64,000 nucleotides of DNA, taken from contig NZ_CP020555.1 in the NCBI RefSeq assembly GCF_002080455.1, positions 3,348,001-3,412,000 on the forward strand, written 5' to 3'. The DNA comes from Streptomyces sp. Sge12 (lineage in GTDB: Bacteria; Actinomycetota; Actinomycetes; Streptomycetales; Streptomycetaceae). Below, piece by piece: positions 10,514 through 18,874 of the stretch (positions within the stretch are counted from its first letter, which is position 1; each line of letters begins with the position of its first letter). The position numbers and the translations under genes were made by a program. The notes beneath the pieces are model-generated. The model was not told the DNA's origin. It saw only the letters and a list, made by a program, of their open reading frames with translations, and did not search any database.

Positions 10514-11194
10514 GTGCGCATTCTCGTAGTCGAAGACGAAGAAGGCCTCGCCGAGTCCCTGCGGCGCGGCCTCTCCGCCGACGGCCACCGCGTGGACATC
10601 GCCCACGACGGCCACCTCGGCATGGACCTCGCCCTCGCCGGCGGCCCGTACGACGTCGTCCTCCTCGACCTGATGCTCCCGGGTCCCAGCGGCCACGCGA
10701 TCTGCACGAGGATGCGCGCCCACGGCGACACCACCCCCGTCCTGATGCTCACCGCCCGCGACGGCGAGTACGACGAGGCCGAGGGCCTGGATTCCGGCGC
10801 CGACGACTACCTCACCAAGCCGTTCTCCTTCGTCGTCCTGGCCGCCCGAATACGCGCACTGGCCCGCCGCGCCGGCGCTCCCGACCGCGGCACGCTCCAG
10901 GCCGGCGACCTCGTCCTGGATCCGCAGGGCCGCCGGTGCCGCCGCGGCGACCGGGACATCGAGCTCACCGCCCGCGAACTGGGCGTGCTCGCCTGCCTGA
11001 TGGAGCAGCCGGGCCGGGCCGTCGCCAAGCAGGACATTCTGGACGAGGTCTGGGACTCCCCGCACGGTATCGACCCGAACATCGTCGAGGTGTACGTCTC
11101 CTCGCTGCGCAAGAAGATCGACGCCCCCTTCGGCCGCCGCTCGATCCGCACCGTCCACGGAACCGGCTACCGGCTGGCCCCCGACGGTGGTTAG
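10514..11194 (+). CDS. OmpR/PhoB-family response regulator
   Basis: 226-aa response regulator. Receiver domain with acidic pair (ED 7-8), phospho-acceptor Asp52 (VVLLDLMLPG), Thr80 and Lys102 (TKPF). Winged-helix output domain from about 128 (IELTARELGVLACLMEQPGR ... VEVYVSSLRKKID ... IRTVHGTGYRL). The start GTG 10514 gives the canonical MRILVVEDEE N-terminus. GAGGCT ends 6 nt before it, so the mRNA may be leaderless, although GAGG is also a weak ribosome site. It overlaps the kinase gene by 8 bp and so is its cognate regulator. Downstream LCP and SEDS genes make a cell-envelope target likely. Confidence 0.95.
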   Translation: MRILVVEDEEGLAESLRRGLSADGHRVDIAHDGHLGMDLALAGGPYDVVLLDLMLPGPSGHAICTRMRAHGDTTPVLMLTARDGEYDEAEGLDSGADDYLTKPFSFVVLAARIRALARRAGAPDRGTLQAGDLVLDPQGRRCRRGDRDIELTARELGVLACLMEQPGRAVAKQDILDEVWDSPHGIDPNIVEVYVSSLRKKIDAPFGRRSIRTVHGTGYRLAPDGG

Positions 11195-12539
11195 CAGCAT
11201 CCGGGCGCGCACCGCCGCCGCGGCGGCCCTGGCGATGGCCGCTGTCCTCGCCGCCGGGGGGCTGTGGCTGCACGCCCTGTTGCGGGCGAACCTCCTCGAC
11301 AACACCACCGGCCGTGCCGAGCTCGCCGCCCGCAAGGTCGCCGCGCAGCTCGACAGCCGGACCCTGCCGCCCGGTGGACGGCTGCCCGCGCCCGAGAGCG
11401 GGGTGGACCTGGTCCTCGTACGGGACGAGGCCGGCCGGACGGTCGCCAGCACCGGTAGCGGCACCGGCGATCCGAAGCACACCCCCGACCTGGCCGGCGC
11501 CCCTCGCCCCGGGCCCGGGGAGGACTCCCGGTCGGCCGTGCTCCCTCCCGCCCGCCCCGGCGGGGAACGGCGCGCGGTGGTCGTCGTCAACGCGCCGGGC
11601 GCGCACACCGTGTACGCGATGACCGTGCTCGGCGACGTCGACGACGCCACCCGGGCCGTCGCGATCGGACTCCTGGCGGGCGGTCCCCCGCTCGCCGGTT
11701 TCGCCGCGGCCCTGGCCTGGTGGGTGACGGGCCGCGCACTGCGCCCGGTGAACGCGATCCGCCGCGAGCTGGCGGCCGTCACGGCGAGCGAGTTGGACCG
11801 GCGGGTCCCGGACCCGGGCGGGGCGGACGAGATCGCGCGGCTGGCCCGGACCGTGAACGACACCCTCGACCGGCTGGAGCGCTCCGACGCCCGGCAGCGG
11901 CAGTTCACCGCGGACGCCTCGCACGAGCTGCGCAATCCGCTGGCCGCCGTACGGTCCCGGCTGGAGGTGGCGCTGGCCATGGACCGCCCCGACCGGGAGT
12001 CGGTCGGGGCCGCGCTGGCGGACACCGAGCGGCTTCAGCGCATCGCGGCGGACCTCCTGCTGCTGGCCCGGCTGGACGGCGGCCCGGCGCCCCGGAGCGA
12101 GCCGGTGGATTTGGCGCTGCTGGCCGCGGAGGACGCGGCGCGCCGGGGCGGCCCGCGGGGTGACGCCCGGGTCTCGCTACGGCTGGATGCGCGGGCGCCC
12201 GTACCGGCGTCCGGTGATCCGGCGCGGCTGGAGCGGGCGCTGGCCAATCTGGTGGACAACGCGCTGCGGTACGCCCGCGCCGAGGTGGTCGTGCGGGCCG
12301 CGGAGCACGACGGCTGGAGGCTGCTGGAGGTCACGGACGACGGCCCGGGCATCCCGGAGGCGGACCGGGACCGGGTGTTCGAGCGGTTCGTACGCCTGGA
12401 CGCGGACCGCGGTCGGGCCAGCGGCGGCACCGGGCTCGGTCTGGCCATCGCCCGGGAGATTGCGCGGGCTCACGGGGGCGACGTACGCGCGCTGCCGGCG
12501 CCCGGTGGGGGCGCGCGGCTGGTGCTGCGCATCCGGTAG
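11187..12539 (+). CDS. sensor histidine kinase
   Basis: 450-aa membrane kinase. TM1 at about 9-31; an extracytoplasmic sensor of about 120 residues with a Pro/Gly-rich part and no recognised domain; TM2 at about 155-180; HAMP (about 181-235). Dimerisation domain with phospho-His246 (FTADASHELRNPLAAVRSRL). ATPase domain with N-box Asn358, DGPGIP (385-390) and GGTGLGLA (413-420). All catalytic motifs are intact. GTG 11187 overlaps the response regulator by 8 bp, implying translational coupling. The signal is unknown. Confidence 0.95.
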   Translation: MVSSIRARTAAAAALAMAAVLAAGGLWLHALLRANLLDNTTGRAELAARKVAAQLDSRTLPPGGRLPAPESGVDLVLVRDEAGRTVASTGSGTGDPKHTPDLAGAPRPGPGEDSRSAVLPPARPGGERRAVVVVNAPGAHTVYAMTVLGDVDDATRAVAIGLLAGGPPLAGFAAALAWWVTGRALRPVNAIRRELAAVTASELDRRVPDPGGADEIARLARTVNDTLDRLERSDARQRQFTADASHELRNPLAAVRSRLEVALAMDRPDRESVGAALADTERLQRIAADLLLLARLDGGPAPRSEPVDLALLAAEDAARRGGPRGDARVSLRLDARAPVPASGDPARLERALANLVDNALRYARAEVVVRAAEHDGWRLLEVTDDGPGIPEADRDRVFERFVRLDADRGRASGGTGLGLAIAREIARAHGGDVRALPAPGGGARLVLRIR

Positions 12540-12595
12540 CGCTCCGCGGGCGCCCTCAGGATTCCTTCAGCGGACCTCCGTCAGCATCGGCAGGT

Positions 12596-13792
12596 ATGAG
12601 CGCGCACCGGAGGAAGCCGACGACACGATCCCGCCGCCCGTCCCGCCGACGGCGCGCGGTCCGCACGCTGCTGGTCACCGGGTGCGCGCTGGGAGCCCTG
12701 GCGGGAGGGGGCGCCTGGTACCTGTACCGCGACCTCGCGGCCGGTATCGGCAGTTCCAAGGCTCTCGAAGGCGCGGAGAAGTCGAAGTCCGGCGACAGCA
12801 ACATCCTGCTGGTGGGGCTGGACAGCCGGCGGGACCGGAACGGCGAGAAACTGCCGGAGGAGGTCCTCGACAAGCTGCACGCCGGCAGCTCGGACATCGG
12901 CGGCTACAACGCGAACACCCTGATCCTGCTGCACGTGCCCGGGGACGGGAGCCGGGCGAAGGCCTTCTCGGTCCCGCGCGACGACTTCGTCGACATACCC
13001 GGCCACGGCAAGGACAAGATCAAGAAGGCGTACGGGCTGGCGAAGGAGAAGAAGCAGGAGCAGCTCGCCGCGCAGGGGGTCACGGACGTACGGCAGTTGG
13101 AGCGGGACGGCCGGGAGGCGGGACGCGCCGCGCAGATCGAGACGGTGCGGAACTTCCTGGGGGTCCCGATCGATCACTTCGCCGAGCTGAACCTGGCCGG
13201 TTTCTACCACCTCGCGGACGCGCTGGGCGGCGTACCGGTGTGCCTGAACAGGGCGGTGAAGGACTCGTACTCGGGCGCCGACTTCCCGGCGGGGCCGCAG
13301 ACGCTCGACGGCCGGCAGTCGCTCGCCTTCGTACGGCAGCGGCACGGCCTGGAGAGGGGTGACCTGGACCGGACGAAGCGGCAGCAGGCCTTCCTGGCGG
13401 GGGCGACGAAGAAGCTGAACTCGGCCGGGACCTTCACCGATCCGGCGAAGCTGATCAAGCTGATCGATGCCGCGAAACAGGACGTGGTGACGGACGAGGG
13501 CTGGGATCTGCTGGCGTTCGTGAAGCAGGCCAAGAACCTGTCCGGGGGGAAGGTCCAATTCACGACACTTCCCATCGAAGGCTTCGGAAGGAACCATGGG
13601 GAGGACATCAACGTCGTAGATGATATGAAGATAAAGCGCCTCATTACCGAGCAGATCGGACCGAAGGCCTCCCCCGGCCCCGGCGCACCGTCCTCACCGG
13701 CGGCGCCGTCGCCGTCGTCGCCACCCTCACCGTCCTCACCGCCCTCGCCGCCCGCTTCCAGGGACGGTGGCGGCATCCCGTGCGTGGACTGA
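12596..13792 (+). CDS. LytR-CpsA-Psr (LCP) family ligase
   Basis: 398-aa LCP protein; the family transfers lipid-linked glycopolymers such as teichoic acids or arabinogalactan onto peptidoglycan outside the membrane. A basic cytosolic N-terminus is followed by one TM segment (about 22-44). The LCP domain (about 68-345) shows GLDSR (74-78), SVPRDD (125-130), YGLAKEKK and the later LAFVRQRHGLERGDLDRTKR arginine motif. An unusual Ser/Pro tail (about 357-390) ends the protein. ATG 12596 lies 56 bp after the kinase gene. The 3' end overlaps the SEDS gene by 13 bp, so the four genes 10514-15216 look like one operon. Confidence 0.93.
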   Translation: MSAHRRKPTTRSRRPSRRRRAVRTLLVTGCALGALAGGGAWYLYRDLAAGIGSSKALEGAEKSKSGDSNILLVGLDSRRDRNGEKLPEEVLDKLHAGSSDIGGYNANTLILLHVPGDGSRAKAFSVPRDDFVDIPGHGKDKIKKAYGLAKEKKQEQLAAQGVTDVRQLERDGREAGRAAQIETVRNFLGVPIDHFAELNLAGFYHLADALGGVPVCLNRAVKDSYSGADFPAGPQTLDGRQSLAFVRQRHGLERGDLDRTKRQQAFLAGATKKLNSAGTFTDPAKLIKLIDAAKQDVVTDEGWDLLAFVKQAKNLSGGKVQFTTLPIEGFGRNHGEDINVVDDMKIKRLITEQIGPKASPGPGAPSSPAAPSPSSPPSPSSPPSPPASRDGGGIPCVD

Positions 13793-15216
13793 AACCCCTG
13801 ACGACGGCGGTCGCCCGCCGGCGCACCGAGGCGCTGCTCCTGCTCTTCGTCATCGCCATCGCCGTCTTCGGCCACGCCGCCGCAGGCCTCGCCATGAACG
13901 ACGAGCTGCCGCCCAACCTCGCCGGGTTCACCATCAGCATGACCTTGCTGTCCCTGGTGGGGCACCTGGGCGTGCGCCGCTTCGCGGCCTACGCGGATCC
14001 GCTGATCCTCCCGCTCGCGATGCTGCTGACCGGCCTCGGCCTGGTGCTGCTGCACCGCCTCGACCAGGGCTACATCGAGCGCTACAACTCGGACGCGAAC
14101 GCCCCCGGCCAGCTGATGTGGACGGTGGTCGGGGTCGCCGCCTGCCTGCTCGTACTGGCGCTGCTGCGCGACCACCGGCTGCTGCAACGCTTCATCTACA
14201 TCACGATGGCCGTCGCGCTGGTGCTGCTGATCGCGCCGGCCTTCTTCGGCGCGGACACCTACGGCGCGAAGCGCTGGATCAAACTCTTCGGCTTCTCGCT
14301 CCAGCCCGGCGAGTTCGTCAAGATCATGATCGCGATCTTCTTCGCCGGATACCTGGTCGTCCACCGCGACTCCCTCGCCCTGACGGGCCGCCGGTTCCTG
14401 GGCATGCGACTGCCCCCGATGCGTCAGCTCGGTCCGATCGTCACGGTGTGGATCGTCTCGATGCTGGTCCTGGTCTTCGAACGCGACCTCGGCACCTCGC
14501 TGATCTTCTTCGGTGTCTTCGTGGTGATGCTGTACGTCGCCACCGAACGCACCAGCTGGATCGTCTGCGGCCTGCTCATGGCCGCGGCGGGCGCCTTCGT
14601 GGTCGGCTCGACGGAGCCGCACGTGAAGGCGCGCGTGGCCGCCTGGCTCAACCCGTTGTCCTACTACTGGGAGAACCGCCCGGCCGGGGTCACCTCCGAC
14701 CAGTCGGCGCAGGCCCTGTTCAGCTTCGGCACGGGCGGCATCTCGGGCACGGGCCTCGGCATGGGCCACCCCGAGCTGATCGCGTTCGCCGGACGCAGCG
14801 ACTTCATCCTGACCACGGTGGGCGAGGAGCTGGGCCTGGCCGGGGTCATGGCCGTACTGATCCTCTACGCACTCCTCGTGCAGCGGGGACTCCGCATGGC
14901 GCTCGGGGCCCGCGACCCGTTCGGCAAACTGCTCGCCGTGGGCCTGGCCGCGGCGCTGGCCCTCCAGGTCTTCGTGGTCGCGGGCGGCGTGACGGGCCTG
15001 ATCCCCCTGACGGGCAAGGCCCTCCCCTTCCTGGCCAAGGGCGGCTCCTCACTCCTGGCCAACTGGATCATGATCGCCCTGCTCCTCCGCATCAGCGACA
15101 GCGCAGAACGCCAACGCGAGGCGGACACCCACGGCCCGGCAGAAACCACCATCACCCCACTGGTGAGCGCGGAAGCGAGGCCGGGCGGCAGTGAGCGGGA
15201 GCCACTGGGGCGGTAG
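13780..15216 (+). CDS. FtsW/RodA/SpoVE-family (SEDS) peptidoglycan glycosyltransferase
   Basis: 478-aa polytopic membrane protein with about 10-12 TM segments. SEDS proteins polymerise lipid II. Family signatures: GAKRWIKLFGFSLQPGEFVK (162-181), FERDLGTS (233-240), the GTGGISGTGLGMG loop (317-329) and SDFILTTVGEELG (340-352), where Asp341 matches the essential aspartate of RodA/FtsW. Start GTG 13780 overlaps the LCP gene; the reading frame is open upstream to 13624 but has no start codon there. No transpeptidase partner gene is adjacent, so its class B PBP must be encoded elsewhere. Placement after a two-component system suggests conditional expression. Its paralog type (elongation, division or spore) cannot be assigned. 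Confidence 0.93.
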   Translation: MRGLKPLTTAVARRRTEALLLLFVIAIAVFGHAAAGLAMNDELPPNLAGFTISMTLLSLVGHLGVRRFAAYADPLILPLAMLLTGLGLVLLHRLDQGYIERYNSDANAPGQLMWTVVGVAACLLVLALLRDHRLLQRFIYITMAVALVLLIAPAFFGADTYGAKRWIKLFGFSLQPGEFVKIMIAIFFAGYLVVHRDSLALTGRRFLGMRLPPMRQLGPIVTVWIVSMLVLVFERDLGTSLIFFGVFVVMLYVATERTSWIVCGLLMAAAGAFVVGSTEPHVKARVAAWLNPLSYYWENRPAGVTSDQSAQALFSFGTGGISGTGLGMGHPELIAFAGRSDFILTTVGEELGLAGVMAVLILYALLVQRGLRMALGARDPFGKLLAVGLAAALALQVFVVAGGVTGLIPLTGKALPFLAKGGSSLLANWIMIALLLRISDSAERQREADTHGPAETTITPLVSAEARPGGSEREPLGR

Positions 15217-15223
15217 CCAGAGA

Positions 15224-15300
15224 CCCGCGAGCAGGCCCGGGGCGCGCCAGATCGCTACGCGCTTCGCACGTCTCAGCGTCCGGCGGTCGTCCGGGGCGGG
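15224..15300 (+). repeat. 76-bp inverted repeat, left copy (R1)
   Basis: Core CGCCAGATCGCTACGCGCTT. The reverse complement recurs at 17641-17718 with about 6 differences in 76 positions. The two copies bracket a 2.4-kb module. Confidence 0.92.
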
Positions 15301-15303
15301 TAT

Positions 15304-15325
15304 CTCCCTGTCAGGCGGCAGGGAG
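15304..15325. terminator. hairpin between SEDS gene and monooxygenase-fold gene
   Basis: CTCCCTG, 8-nt loop, CAGGGAG in the gap of two convergent genes. Confidence 0.55.
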
Positions 15326-15333
15326 TGCAGGCG

Positions 15334-15618
15334 TCAGGCCGAGGCAACCACCTCGCCCGCCGTGACCTGCGGCGGGTTGGGCAGGAACTGGGCCAGGTTG
15401 TCGCGTACGAATTGCGCCGCCCTGGCGATCGATTCGTCGATCCCTGCCCGGTCCCGGAAGACGCTGGTGGACACCATCACCCCGCCACCGGCATCGACCC
15501 AGTAGTACGCCACGAATCCCGGAACCTGGCGCATGATCGGCACGAACCCCTCGTCGACGAGGCGTCCGGCCTCGGCCGGGTCGGTCACGCCTTCGTACCG
15601 CCGCACTGCTGCGTACAT
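15334..15618 (-). CDS. small ABM-like (dimeric alpha/beta barrel) protein
   Basis: 94-aa protein with the pattern of antibiotic-biosynthesis-monooxygenase-like folds: MYAAVRRYEG strand, a helix with a ...GRLVDEGFVPIMRQ segment, then PGFVAYYWVDAGGGVMVSTS. Such proteins act as dimers, but many have no proven catalysis. ATG 15618 has AGGAGATCAACC directly upstream, a strong ribosome site; upstream in-frame codons are not supported. It lies inside the repeat-bounded module. Function unknown. Confidence 0.82.
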   Translation of the reverse strand: MYAAVRRYEGVTDPAEAGRLVDEGFVPIMRQVPGFVAYYWVDAGGGVMVSTSVFRDRAGIDESIARAAQFVRDNLAQFLPNPPQVTAGEVVASA

Positions 15619-15735
15619 GGTTGATCTCCTGAATGGGCTCGGCATGGTCGGTGCGGAGAGGCGTACCCGGTGCGGCCCGTGGTCGGCTCGCGGGGCGCCC
15701 GGCAATCACCGGAAGGGGGTCGGACGAGCGCCCTT

Positions 15736-15741
15736 TAGGGT
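15736..15741 (+). promoter_or_regulatory. -10 box of helical-repeat gene, leaderless type
   Basis: TAGGGT ends 6 nt before ATG 15748; no Shine-Dalgarno. Same geometry as the boxes at 5817 and 33701. Confidence 0.6.
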
Positions 15742-15747
15742 GCGGCT

Positions 15748-17100
15748 ATGGACGCCGCCGTACTCCACCGCAGAACCAACATGCACGACGAGTGCGTGCC
15801 CCCGGACCTCGTCGACCGCCTCCTCGCCCTCGGGCACGCCGAAGTGGTCCGCAGGCAGGCCGTGGCGGAGGACGGCGACTGGTTCTGCGCCCGCGCCTGG
15901 GCGCGTCTCCTGGCCGGCCGCGGAGAGTTGGACGAGGCCCTTGAGGTACTGGCCCCGTACGTCGCCACCGGCTGGTGGACGGCGGCCGCGGAGGCCGCGC
16001 GGCTGCTGGACGCCGGGGGCCGGGGCGAGGAGGCCGTCGCCCTCGTCCGCCCCTTCGCGTCGCAGGGCGAGCTGTCGGCCCTGCACGACCTGGCGCTGCT
16101 GCTGGCCCGCCACGGGCAGGGGGAGGAGGCGTACGAGCTGCTCCTGCCGCACGTCACCGACTGGATGCTCGCCGAGGCACTGGTCGAGGTGGGCGTCGGG
16201 CTGGGGCGCGGCGACGAGGTCGCGGAGCTGCTGGAGGCCTGCAGAGCGCCTGGTATGCCGTGCGCCCATTGCGGAAGTCCGGAGTGCGGCAGGCCGTACA
16301 TGGAGCCGTTCAACGCGGTGAACCTCCTGGCGCTCGTGCGCGAGAAGCAGGGCCGTACGGACGAGGCGATCGCGGTGCTGCACTCGCCCGGCGCCACGGT
16401 CGTCAACAACCGCGACCCGCTGGCCGAACTGCTGGTCCGGCACGACCGGATCGACGAACTGCGCGCCTACGTGGCCGGTCCGGGCACGCACGAGGCGCTC
16501 CGCCGGCTCGCAGAGCTGCTGGAGGAGCGCGGCGACGTGGCGGGCGCGGTCGACGTGTACCGGAAGCATGGGGAGGAGGACCGCCTGAACACGGCGGTAC
16601 TCCTCGCGGAGCTCTTGGCCCGGCACGGGCGGGGCGCCGAGGCCATCGAGGTCATGCGCGCCCCGGACAGCGCCGAGGACTGGGTCGTCGACCTGCTGTG
16701 CAAGCTGTTCGCGGCCGAGGGGCGAGCCGAGGAGGGCCTCGCCCACCTGGACGCGCTCAAGGCCCGTCGGGGCGAGGAGGAATGGGAACTGTTCCGGCTG
16801 CGCGGGCCGCTGATGGCCGCCTGCGGCCGGCTCGACGAAGCGCTGGCGGAGGCCCGCGCCCACCCCGAGGGCGGCAGCTGGTACGCAACGGAGAGCCTGG
16901 CCTGCCTGCTGATCGACGCCGGGCACCCGGAGGAGGCCATCGCCCTGCTGGACACGGACCGCCTGGACCACCGGTGGCCCCTCGGCCCGGCCCTGGTGGA
17001 GCTGGGCCGCGTCGAGGAGGCGGTGACCCTCCTTCGCACACCCCGCCCCCGCACCCCACCACCCCGGCCGACGGCTTACAGCGACACTCCGCCCTTCTAG
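15748..17100 (+). CDS. TPR-like helical-repeat protein, unknown function
   Basis: 450-aa soluble protein built of about ten degenerate helix-turn-helix repeats of the TPR/SEL1 kind (for example RGELDEALEVLAPYV, QGRTDEAIAVLHSPG, GHPEEAIALLDTD). One Cys/His-containing insert at about 170-183 (CAHCGSPECG) could bind zinc. The C-terminal 15 residues are Pro/Arg-rich. Such repeats mediate protein contacts; no enzymatic domain is visible. The last 4 bp overlap the end of the truncated GntR gene on the other strand. The mRNA is probably leaderless. Confidence 0.8.
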   Translation: MDAAVLHRRTNMHDECVPPDLVDRLLALGHAEVVRRQAVAEDGDWFCARAWARLLAGRGELDEALEVLAPYVATGWWTAAAEAARLLDAGGRGEEAVALVRPFASQGELSALHDLALLLARHGQGEEAYELLLPHVTDWMLAEALVEVGVGLGRGDEVAELLEACRAPGMPCAHCGSPECGRPYMEPFNAVNLLALVREKQGRTDEAIAVLHSPGATVVNNRDPLAELLVRHDRIDELRAYVAGPGTHEALRRLAELLEERGDVAGAVDVYRKHGEEDRLNTAVLLAELLARHGRGAEAIEVMRAPDSAEDWVVDLLCKLFAAEGRAEEGLAHLDALKARRGEEEWELFRLRGPLMAACGRLDEALAEARAHPEGGSWYATESLACLLIDAGHPEEAIALLDTDRLDHRWPLGPALVELGRVEEAVTLLRTPRPRTPPPRPTAYSDTPPF

Positions 17101-17465
17101 GCGTCGAAGCCGTACTCCAGCACGTAGGAAGCGGAGTCGAGAGTCATCTCGTTGACCTCGACGACCCGCCCGCCCTCGGCGAACGCCGTGCGGACGATCC
17201 GGACGACCGGCGTGCCGATGGAGAGTGACAGCCGCTCGGCCTCGTCCGCCGAAGGCATCCGGCAGCGGATCTCCTCCCGGAAGTGGACGGGCGCGTGCCC
17301 CAGCTCCGCCAGACGTGCGTACGTCCCGCCGGGACCGGTGTCGACCTGGGTGACGGCCGAGTCCGCAACGATGTCCGACGGCAGGTGCGACACCGCGAAG
17401 AGCACCGGTTTGCCGTCCAGCACGAAGCGGCGGCTGCGGGCCCACACACGAGTCCCTTGGCCGCA
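17097..17465 (-). pseudogene. truncated GntR-family regulator, UTRA domain only
   Basis: About 120 residues match the C-terminal effector (UTRA) domain of HutC-type GntR regulators: WARSRRFVLDGKPVLFAVSH, LPSDIV, FREEIRCRMPSADEAERLSL, then VVRIVRTAFAEGGRVVEVNE and a YGF end. The expected N-terminal winged helix-turn-helix (about 70-110 residues) is absent. The frame remains open upstream to 17591 but codes only Arg-rich low-complexity sequence, so the break is near 17465. The remnant lies next to repeat R2 and the palindrome, suggesting that a rearrangement removed its 5' half. Confidence 0.8.
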
Positions 17466-17640
17466 CAGAGCACCGGGTGGAACTCGCCTGCATCCGCGGC
17501 GCGTCCGGGCGTGAATTCTCCACCTCCGTCGCCAACGTCGAGCCCGTCGACCGGGCCGCACCTTCCGAAGCCCGTGATCAGCCCAGGGCAAGCGTCGGAG
17601 GCGGTCATGGAGGAGCGCGTAGCGATTGATGGCGGTTTAT
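17466..17640. other. unassigned DNA beside the truncated regulator
   Basis: No gene is supported. The sequence GCGCGTAGCGAT at 17616-17627 repeats the core of R2 and R1, so this may be a partial third copy. The whole span 17466-17986 (521 bp) is gene-free and filled with repeats. Confidence 0.5.
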
Positions 17641-17718
17641 GTCCAGCCCCGGACGGTCGTCGGACGCTGATACGTGCGAAGCGCGTAGCGATCTGGCGCG
17701 CCCCGGGCCCGCTCGCGG
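17641..17718 (-). repeat. 76-bp inverted repeat, right copy (R2)
   Basis: Reverse complement of R1 (15224-15300), about 92 percent identical. It lies next to the truncated GntR gene. Confidence 0.92.
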
Positions 17719-17766
17719 TTCTCTGGCGTGCCCGTCCCTGAAAAGAATCCCCCGGCCCGTTCCTTT

Positions 17767-17917
17767 GGGGGTTTCCCGGCAGTCTTCGTATGTCCGGGGC
17801 GGGACGGTCGGTCAAGGGTGGCCGAAGGCCATCGCGAAGCGACGCGACGACGAAGGAGGAGCGCCCTTGAGGGACCGGCCCGACACGGAGAGACGATGAG
17901 ACTGACGGGAAACCCCC
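17767..17917. repeat. 151-bp imperfect palindrome, MITE/REP-like
   Basis: Terminal inverted repeats of 19 bp (17767-17785 and 17899-17917, GGGGGTTTCCCG[G/T]CAGTCT) differ at one position. Inner sequence continues the pairing (GGTCAAGGG near 17810 against CCCTTGAGGGACC near 17864). It could be a non-autonomous mobile element or an extragenic palindrome. No clear target-site duplication flanks it. Confidence 0.75.
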
Positions 17918-17986
17918 ATACGCGTCCCTGACTACCGGTCGAGTGGCTCCCGCCCGCCAACGCCGCCCCAGTGGATCCCGCCCGCC

Positions 17987-18874
17987 CTACAGGTAGTCCT
18001 CCAGGCGGCCTATGCGGTAGCCCTGTTCCTGGATGCGCTGGAGCATGCGGGTCGTCATCTGGGTTTCCGTCGTGCCCTTGAGTTCGCCGGGGCCGCGGAA
18101 GTGGGCGAGGACGATGTCGCCCGGTTTGAGGGCGGAGCCCTCGGCGTACTGGAAGTTGTTGATCTGCATCGACACGCGCCACAGGACCAGGGACGAGACT
18201 CCGCACTCCGAGGCTGCCCGGAGGGTGTCGTCGTTGTAGTTGCCGAAGGGCGGGCGGAACAGCGGCGGGCGCTGGCCGAAGCGCTTCTCCAGGCGGTCCT
18301 GCTGGCCGCATATCTCCTTCTTCTGCCCTTCGAAGGACAGGGTGCGAAGGTTCGGGTGCGACAGCGTGTGGTTGTTTATCGTGCTCGCCGAGCCGTTGTC
18401 GCGGAGCTTCTCGAAGTGTCCGTAGTCCGACGAGGCCACGTTGTCCGTGAGGAACATGCTGATCGGCAGCTTGAGGTCGGCCGCCATCTTCAGGAACTCG
18501 GGGTCCTTCTCGGCTCCGTCGTCGAAGGTCAGGAAGACGACCTTGTCGTCCGGCGCGACGGGTATTCGGTCTATCACCGGGACCTTGCCCGCGGTCGGCT
18601 TCGGGATCTGGGGCTTCCGGGCCGGCTTGGGCGCGTACTGGAGGGGGGCCGTCAGGCCCCACTTCTTGTACGCCTCGTCGGATGCGCCCCCGGGCGCCGG
18701 CGTAGCGCCGGACGGGGCCGCGGACGGCGTGGCGCCACCGGCGTCCGGTGTCGCCTCCGCCGTCTTGCGGCCCAGTCGTTCGGTGGTGTCGACGTTGTCC
18801 CCGCACCCCGTCAGGGACAGCGCGAGCGCGCCGGCCGCCAGCGTTCCGGCTACCAACCGGCGCGCGTGCTTCAC
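17987..18874 (-). CDS. polysaccharide deacetylase lipoprotein, copy A
   Basis: 295-aa lipoprotein. The signal peptide ends in the lipobox LTGC with lipidated Cys24; an Ala/Pro linker follows. The NodB-type deacetylase domain (about 108-290) has TFDDG (116-120), the metal-binding pair His169 and His173 (NNHTLSH), RPPFGNYN (207-214) and a late LAHF motif, so catalytic residues are intact. Likely removes acetyl groups from peptidoglycan or chitin-like polymers at the cell surface. GTG 18874 overlaps the TGA of the upstream paralog (GTGA), with GGAGG 7 nt before it, so translation is coupled. It is about 50 percent similar to copy B by eye. Confidence 0.92.
   Translation of the reverse strand: MKHARRLVAGTLAAGALALSLTGCGDNVDTTERLGRKTAEATPDAGGATPSAAPSGATPAPGGASDEAYKKWGLTAPLQYAPKPARKPQIPKPTAGKVPVIDRIPVAPDDKVVFLTFDDGAEKDPEFLKMAADLKLPISMFLTDNVASSDYGHFEKLRDNGSASTINNHTLSHPNLRTLSFEGQKKEICGQQDRLEKRFGQRPPLFRPPFGNYNDDTLRAASECGVSSLVLWRVSMQINNFQYAEGSALKPGDIVLAHFRGPGELKGTTETQMTTRMLQRIQEQGYRIGRLEDYL

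Noticed and set aside
17637..18806. Open frames crossing repeat R2 and the palindrome
   Set aside because: They run through non-coding repeats and the antisense or off-frame side of the deacetylase gene.
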